From Pseudomonadota bacterium (GTDB lineage: Bacteria > Pseudomonadota > Alphaproteobacteria > Rhizobiales > Hyphomicrobiaceae), in assembly GCA_021816505.1 (NCBI GenBank), contig JAKAXS010000105.1, forward strand, positions 1 to 8,131: a stretch of 8,131 nucleotides of DNA, given 5' to 3'. A program made the translations under genes and the position numbers. Position 1 is the stretch's first letter, and each line of letters starts with the position of its first letter. Under the pieces are notes generated by a model that was not told the DNA's origin, made no database searches, and saw only the letters and a list, made by a program, of their open reading frames with translations. This document shows, piece after piece, positions 4,968 through 8,131 of the stretch.

Positions 4968-6264
4968 ACAGATCGGCGTTTTTCGCCAACTCGCCGACGC
5001 GGCTCGTCACGTAACCGGCGTCGATCGGGATCACTTCGCCGGACCGGTCGGACGCGGTGAACGAGACCTCGTCCAGCACGCGCTCCATCACGGTCTGCAG
5101 CCGGCGGGCACCGATATTCTCGACGGTGGAGTTTACCAGCACGGCCGTATCCGCCAGCGCGTCGATGGCGTCCGCGCTGAACTCCAGCGTCACGCCCTCC
5201 GTGGCCATCAGCGCCACATACTGCTTGATGAGGCTGGCTTCCGGTTCCGTCAGAATGCGGCGGAAGTCGTCGCGCGTGAGAGCCTGCAGTTCCACGCGGA
5301 TGGGCAGGCGGCCCTGCAGCTCAGGCAACAGGTCCGACGGCTTGGACACGTGGAACGCGCCCGACGCGATGAAAAGAATGTGGTCCGTCTTTACCGGCCC
5401 ATGCTTGGTGGCAACGGTCGTTCCTTCGATCAGCGGCAGCAGATCGCGCTGAACGCCCTCGCGCGACACGTCCGCGCCGCCCCGCGTGCCGTCGCCGCGC
5501 GAACAGATCTTGTCGATCTCGTCGAGGAACACGATGCCGTTCGCCTCGACCGCGGCAACCGCCTCCGCCGTGATCTGGTCGTTGTCGATCAGCTTGTCGC
5601 TCTCTTCCGCGATCAGCACGTCGAAGCTGTCGCGCACGGTGACCCGGCGCGACTTGGTGCGCCCGCCGAACGCCTTGCCGAGCATGTCGTTCAGATTGAT
5701 GGCGCCCATGGAGCCGCCCTGCATGCCGGGAAGATCGAACATCGGTATGCCGGCGGGCGAGTCCGTCACCTGGATGTCGATTTCCTTATCGTTCATCTCG
5801 TTCTCGCGCAACCGGCGCCTGAAGCTGTCGCGCGTCGCGGGCGATGCCGTCGGGCCGACCAGCGCGTCGAGCACGCGTTCCTCGGCGGCTTTCTCGGCCT
5901 TTGCCCGCACGTCCCGGCGCTTTGTTTCCTTGACGAGGCCGATCCCGACCTCGACCAGGTCGCGCACGATGCTTTCCACGTCGCGGCCGACGTAGCCGAC
6001 CTCGGTGAACTTCGTCGCCTCCACCTTGAGGAACGGCGCACCGGCGAGCTTGGCCAGACGCCGCGAGATTTCCGTCTTGCCCACGCCGGTGGGGCCGATC
6101 ATCAGGATGTTCTTGGGCAGAACCTCGTCGCGCAGGTCGCCCACCAGCTGCTGACGCCGCCAGCGATTGCGCAACGCAATGGCGACCGCGCGCTTGGCGT
6201 CGTTCTGGCCGACGATGTAGCGATCGAGTTCGGAAACGATTTCACGCGGAGAAAAGTTGGTCAT
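4951..6264 (-). CDS. hslU: HslU, ATPase subunit of the HslVU (ClpYQ) protease
   Basis: HslU is the AAA+ hexamer that unfolds substrates and feeds them into the HslV peptidase in the cytoplasm. The 437-residue product is of normal length. It shows the N-terminal SPREIVSELDRYIVGQ, Walker A GPTGVGKT (57-64), the pore loop GYVGRD (90-95), an I domain from about 110 to 240, Walker B IVFLDEIDKI (244-253), ELQGRLPIRVEL (315-326) with the arginine finger, and sensor 2 IGARRL (384-389). It ends DLSKFIL, the tail that docks into HslV and opens its active site. All key residues are intact. The ATG start fits the family but has only a weak ribosome binding site. The SMR gene ends seven bases upstream and hslV lies before that, so hslU is probably transcribed from the hslV promoter. 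Convergence with the heme-barrel gene marks its 3' end. Confidence 0.98.
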   Translation of the reverse strand: MTNFSPREIVSELDRYIVGQNDAKRAVAIALRNRWRRQQLVGDLRDEVLPKNILMIGPTGVGKTEISRRLAKLAGAPFLKVEATKFTEVGYVGRDVESIVRDLVEVGIGLVKETKRRDVRAKAEKAAEERVLDALVGPTASPATRDSFRRRLRENEMNDKEIDIQVTDSPAGIPMFDLPGMQGGSMGAINLNDMLGKAFGGRTKSRRVTVRDSFDVLIAEESDKLIDNDQITAEAVAAVEANGIVFLDEIDKICSRGDGTRGGADVSREGVQRDLLPLIEGTTVATKHGPVKTDHILFIASGAFHVSKPSDLLPELQGRLPIRVELQALTRDDFRRILTEPEASLIKQYVALMATEGVTLEFSADAIDALADTAVLVNSTVENIGARRLQTVMERVLDEVSFTASDRSGEVIPIDAGYVTSRVGELAKNADLSKFIL

Positions 6265-6271
6265 GACACTT

Positions 6272-6592
6272 TCAATGTGGCGAGACGAGTTTGAGGCCGA
6301 CGATGGAGCCGATCAGCACCGCGAGCAGGGCGAGCCGAGGTAGATCGGCCGGCTCGTTGAAATAGAAGATGCCGACGACGACGGTGCCCACGGCGCCGAT
6401 GCCGGCCCAGACCGCATAGGCTGTTCCCAGCGGAATGACTTCCGTCGCTTTGCTCAGGAAGTAGAGGCTCGCTGCGATGAACGCCGCGAACAGCAACGTC
6501 GGCATGAGCTTCGTGAAGCCCTCGGTATAACGCATCGACGTCGTGAAACCGACTTCGAGGCAGCCGGCGACGAAAAGGTAGATCCAGGCCAT
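6272..6592 (-). CDS. Small multidrug resistance (SMR) transporter, SugE/Gdx-like
   Basis: SMR proteins are four-helix, proton-coupled exporters that work as antiparallel dimers in the inner membrane; subtypes export guanidinium (Gdx/SugE) or hydrophobic cations (Qac/EmrE). The 106-residue product has the normal length. Helices lie at about 2-20, 31-49, 55-78 and 84-103. The essential Glu13 in helix 1 is present (GCLEVGF), as is GTAYAVWAGIGAVG (56-69) with Tyr59 and Trp62. The C-terminal IVGLKL and the GTAYAVW-G-IGAVG block look like SugE/Gdx. Helix 1, however, reads EVGFTTSMRY, where Gdx proteins I recall have a Trp at residue 16 and Lys at 21; here they are Phe16 and Arg21. The subtype is therefore open, and no symbol is given. 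The gene lies 24 bases after hslV and seven bases before hslU, so it is co-transcribed with them. The ATG has a GGAG ten bases upstream. Confidence 0.92.
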   Translation of the reverse strand: MAWIYLFVAGCLEVGFTTSMRYTEGFTKLMPTLLFAAFIAASLYFLSKATEVIPLGTAYAVWAGIGAVGTVVVGIFYFNEPADLPRLALLAVLIGSIVGLKLVSPH

Positions 6593-6616
6593 GGCGGGGA
6601 TGCTCCGGGCTTGTGC

Positions 6617-7201
6617 TTATTTGCCGGACGGCAACGTCTCGATGACGAAGTTATTGTTCGTGTAGACGCAGATCTCGGCCGCGATACCCATCGCCTTGCG
6701 GGCGATCGCCTCGGCATCGAGATCGGAATCGACCAGCGCGCGAGCAGCGGCCAGCGCATAGTTTCCGCCTGAGCCGATGCCCATCACGTGCGCCTCCGGC
6801 TCCAGGACATCGCCCGTGCCGGTCAACACAAGGGTGGTCGTGCTGTCGGCAACGATCATCATCGCCTCCAGGCGGCGCAGGTAGCGGTCCGTACGCCAAT
6901 CCTTCGCCAGCTCGACGGCGGCCCGCGTGAGTTGCCCAGGATACTGTTCGAGCTTGGCTTCCAGCCGCTCGAACAGCGTAAACGCGTCGGCGGTCGCACC
7001 GGCGAATCCGGCGATCACGTCGCCCTTGCCGAGCGTCCGCACCTTGCGGGCGTTGCCTTTGATGATGGTGGCGCCAAGGCTGACCTGACCGTCGCCCGCG
7101 ATCACCACCCGTCCGCCCTTGCGAACGGTAAGGATGGTCGTCGCGTGCCAGCTTTCCGGCCCGGAACCGTGACTTGAGGCGTTATAGGAGGGCAATATCA
7201 T
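6617..7201 (-). CDS. hslV: HslV, peptidase subunit of the HslVU (ClpQY) protease
   Basis: HslV forms a double hexameric ring of threonine peptidases related to the proteasome beta subunit and works with HslU. From the ATG at 7199-7201 the product has 194 residues: a 20-residue propeptide ending WHA, then mature TTILTVRKGG with catalytic Thr21. Family blocks follow in order: VVIAGDGQVSLG, IKGNARKVR, VIAGFAGATADAFTLFERLE, AVELAKDWRTDRYLRRLEA, IGSGGNYALAAARAL and ICVYTNNN. A longer frame starting at a TTG at 7240 overlaps the -35 box of the RpoH-type promoter, so ATG 7201 is preferred. That start has no good ribosome binding site and would sit within about 10 bases of the transcript start. Propeptides longer than the single Met of E. 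coli are usual in alphaproteobacteria. The SMR gene follows after 24 bases and then hslU. Confidence 0.96.
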   Translation of the reverse strand: MILPSYNASSHGSGPESWHATTILTVRKGGRVVIAGDGQVSLGATIIKGNARKVRTLGKGDVIAGFAGATADAFTLFERLEAKLEQYPGQLTRAAVELAKDWRTDRYLRRLEAMMIVADSTTTLVLTGTGDVLEPEAHVMGIGSGGNYALAAARALVDSDLDAEAIARKAMGIAAEICVYTNNNFVIETLPSGK

Positions 7202-7212
7202 GCGTCCGATGC

Positions 7213-7241
7213 ATAAGGGGACTGGCGGCTCGTAAATCAAG
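7213..7241 (-). promoter_or_regulatory. Heat-shock (RpoH, sigma-32 type) promoter of hslV–SMR–hslU
   Basis: On the minus strand CTTGAT (7241-7236) is followed after 15 bases by CCCCTTAT (7220-7213). Compared with the E. coli sigma-32 consensus CTTGAA and CCCCATNT, each box differs at one defined base. Read the alphaproteobacterial way, CTTGAT is 17 bases from CCTTAT. HslVU is a classical heat-shock protease, so the site fits the gene. The transcript would begin about 4-10 bases before the hslV ATG. Confidence 0.7.
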
Positions 7242-7260
7242 ATACAGGATCGCCGCCTGT
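7221..7260. repeat. Inverted repeat around the hslV -35 region
   Basis: ACTGGCGGC (7221-7229) and GCCGCCTGT (7252-7260) match as inverted arms in eight of nine pairs, with 22 bases between. The arms bracket the -35 box and spacer of the hslV promoter, so a regulator could bind here; the arms are GC-rich and a chance match is possible. Confidence 0.3.
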
Positions 7261-7364
7261 GTGGCCTTTAACCCTGCAGGCCAAGCTGATAAACGCTAGA
7301 CACCCTGCGTGCAACCGGCCACCCCGAAGGCGTGACCATCGGCACGTTAAGACTTTTGGCGGCA

Positions 7365-7369
7365 AGAGG
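7365..7369 (+). promoter_or_regulatory. Ribosome binding site that fixes the GTG start of hisB
   Basis: AGAGG lies six bases before the GTG at 7376-7378. There is no ATG nearby in frame, so it decides against the longer frame beginning at 7259. Confidence 0.55.
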
Positions 7370-7375
7370 CAGAAC

Positions 7376-7972
7376 GTGAAGCGGCAAGCGACCATCACGC
7401 GCAAGACCAAGGAAACCGAGATTTCGGCCACCGTCGATCTGGACGGCACCGGCGCGTACGACGTTCAGACCGGCGTGGGCTTCCTCGATCACATGCTGGA
7501 GCAGCTGGCCCGCCACTCGCTGATCGACATTACGCTGCGCGCCAAGGGCGACCTGCACATCGATTTCCACCACACCACGGAAGACAGCGGCATCGTGCTG
7601 GGTCAGGCGCTGGCCAAGGCGCTGGCCGACAAGCAGGGCATCACCCGCTACGCCGACGTGCATCTGCCGATGGACGAAACGCTGACGCGCGTCGCCGTCG
7701 ACGTGTCCGGCCGGCCATATCTCATCTGGGACGTGACGTTCACGCGCGACAAGCTGGGCGAGATGGACACCGAGCTGTTCCGTGAGTGGTTCCAGGCGTT
7801 CGCGCAGAACGCCGGCATCACGCTTCACATCGCCAATCTCTACGGCGAGAACAACCATCACATCGCCGAGACGTGCTTCAAAGGTTTGGCACGCGCTCTG
7901 CGCCTGGCGTTGACCATCGATCCGCGCCAAGCTGGCCGTGTGCCTTCGACCAAGGGTATGCTCGCCGTATGA
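7376..7972 (+). CDS. hisB: Imidazoleglycerol-phosphate dehydratase
   Basis: The enzyme dehydrates imidazole glycerol phosphate to imidazole acetol phosphate in histidine synthesis, in the cytoplasm, using Mn2+. The 198-residue product is the monofunctional form, without the phosphatase domain fused in E. coli. Both family signatures are present: IDFHHTTEDSGIVLG (62-76) and GENNHHIAETCFK (157-169), providing the His/Glu metal ligands, plus GFLDHM (35-40) and the C-terminal STKGML. The frame is open from 7259, but the GTG at 7376 is chosen because AGAGG (7365-7369) lies six bases upstream and MKRQATITRKTKETEI fits known N-termini. It is divergent from hslV, an arrangement common in alphaproteobacteria. 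The next gene overlaps its stop (ATGA), suggesting the beginning of a his operon; hisH, hisA and hisF would be expected further on, outside the window. Confidence 0.97.
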   Translation: MKRQATITRKTKETEISATVDLDGTGAYDVQTGVGFLDHMLEQLARHSLIDITLRAKGDLHIDFHHTTEDSGIVLGQALAKALADKQGITRYADVHLPMDETLTRVAVDVSGRPYLIWDVTFTRDKLGEMDTELFREWFQAFAQNAGITLHIANLYGENNHHIAETCFKGLARALRLALTIDPRQAGRVPSTKGMLAV

Positions 7973-8131
7973 TCGGACTGTTGGCAAAACGTAGGGAAGT
8001 CGTGTGCAGCATTCACGAGCGGCCGGATCACGCCGCCGCCGTGGAGCAGCGTGCCGATGAACTGGTGTTCCTGCGCGACCGCTTCTCCTGGCCCGTCGCC
8101 ATCCTGCCGCCGCTGGCGCTGCAGATCGGAA
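7969..8131 (+). CDS. DUF2628-like protein, N-terminal fragment
   Basis: Fifty-four codons are visible before the window ends. The segment CSIHERP, followed by FLRDRFSWPVAILPPLALQ, resembles the start of DUF2628 proteins, which have a short (Y/S)-x-V/I-HEPP opening, a FVRDGFSW-like motif and then a hydrophobic segment. These are small membrane proteins of unknown function often found between hisB and hisH in Rhizobiales; this is from memory, and the fragment is short. The hydrophobic run beginning near WPVAILPPLAL would be the first membrane segment. The ATG at 7969 overlaps the hisB stop (ATGA) but has no well-placed ribosome binding site. A GTG at 8002, four bases after AGGGA (7993-7997), would start the protein at CSIHERP, matching the family better, so the true start may be 8002. 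Confidence 0.65.
   Translation, partial: MIGLLAKRREVVCSIHERPDHAAAVEQRADELVFLRDRFSWPVAILPPLALQIG

Noticed and set aside
4867..6294. 475-codon open frame on the plus strand opposite hslU
   Set aside because: It is antisense to an intact, highly conserved hslU, is rich in Arg/His/Ala as expected of a GC-driven shadow frame, and shows no family motif.
7273..7280. Perfect palindrome CCTGCAGG in the hslV/hisB gap
   Set aside because: An isolated eight-base palindrome is expected by chance in GC-rich DNA and has no further symmetry around it.
7259..7375. Upstream extension of hisB to position 7259
   Set aside because: The added residues do not resemble HisB, and the GTG at 7376 has a well-placed ribosome binding site.
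7268..7987. 239-codon minus-strand frame opposite hisB
   Set aside because: It is a shadow of hisB on the other strand, with no recognisable domain and no proper upstream signals.

Overview
The window reads as chromosomal core DNA of a high-GC alphaproteobacterium, probably in or near the Rhizobiales/Hyphomicrobiales. The pointers are the dapB–gpmA pair, the divergent hslV/hisB arrangement, a DUF2628-like gene directly after hisB, frequent GTG/TTG starts and protein sequences of alphaproteobacterial type. I see no rRNA, tRNA, IS element, CRISPR array, phage gene or toxin–antitoxin pair. The family-level assignment is inference.

Layout. Positions 1–1499 (minus strand) carry ppa (inorganic pyrophosphatase), dapB (lysine/diaminopimelate synthesis) and the first codons of gpmA, read in that order. 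Positions 1500–1674 are a divergent control region with two inverted repeats. Positions 1675–2268 (plus) encode an exported four-cysteine protein of unknown function. It converges on a GNAT acetyltransferase (2278–2787, minus). Positions 2788–2988 are a second divergent control region with two hairpins. Positions 2989–4931 (plus) form a tight three-gene cluster: a zinc-finger-free DnaJ/CbpA-type co-chaperone, its CbpM-like modulator and a heme-binding, nitrobindin-like beta-barrel protein. Positions 4951–7201 (minus) form a second tight cluster, read hslV – SMR transporter – hslU. A good match to a heat-shock sigma (RpoH) promoter lies immediately upstream of hslV. Positions 7202–7375 are the third divergent region, followed by hisB (histidine synthesis) and the start of a DUF2628-like gene that runs off the window.

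How the genes fit together. Two neighbouring clusters concern protein quality control: the CbpA/CbpM co-chaperone pair and the HslVU protease. The rest is housekeeping metabolism (pyrophosphate hydrolysis, lysine, glycolysis, histidine). The less ordinary points are a small SMR exporter lodged between hslV and hslU, the heme-barrel gene attached to the cbpA–cbpM pair, the RpoH-type promoter that leaves hslV almost leaderless, and the uncharacterised secreted protein. I found no convincing evidence of a wholly new system; these points are offered as modest leads. Coding density is high, and no gene-free stretch exceeds about 200 bases.
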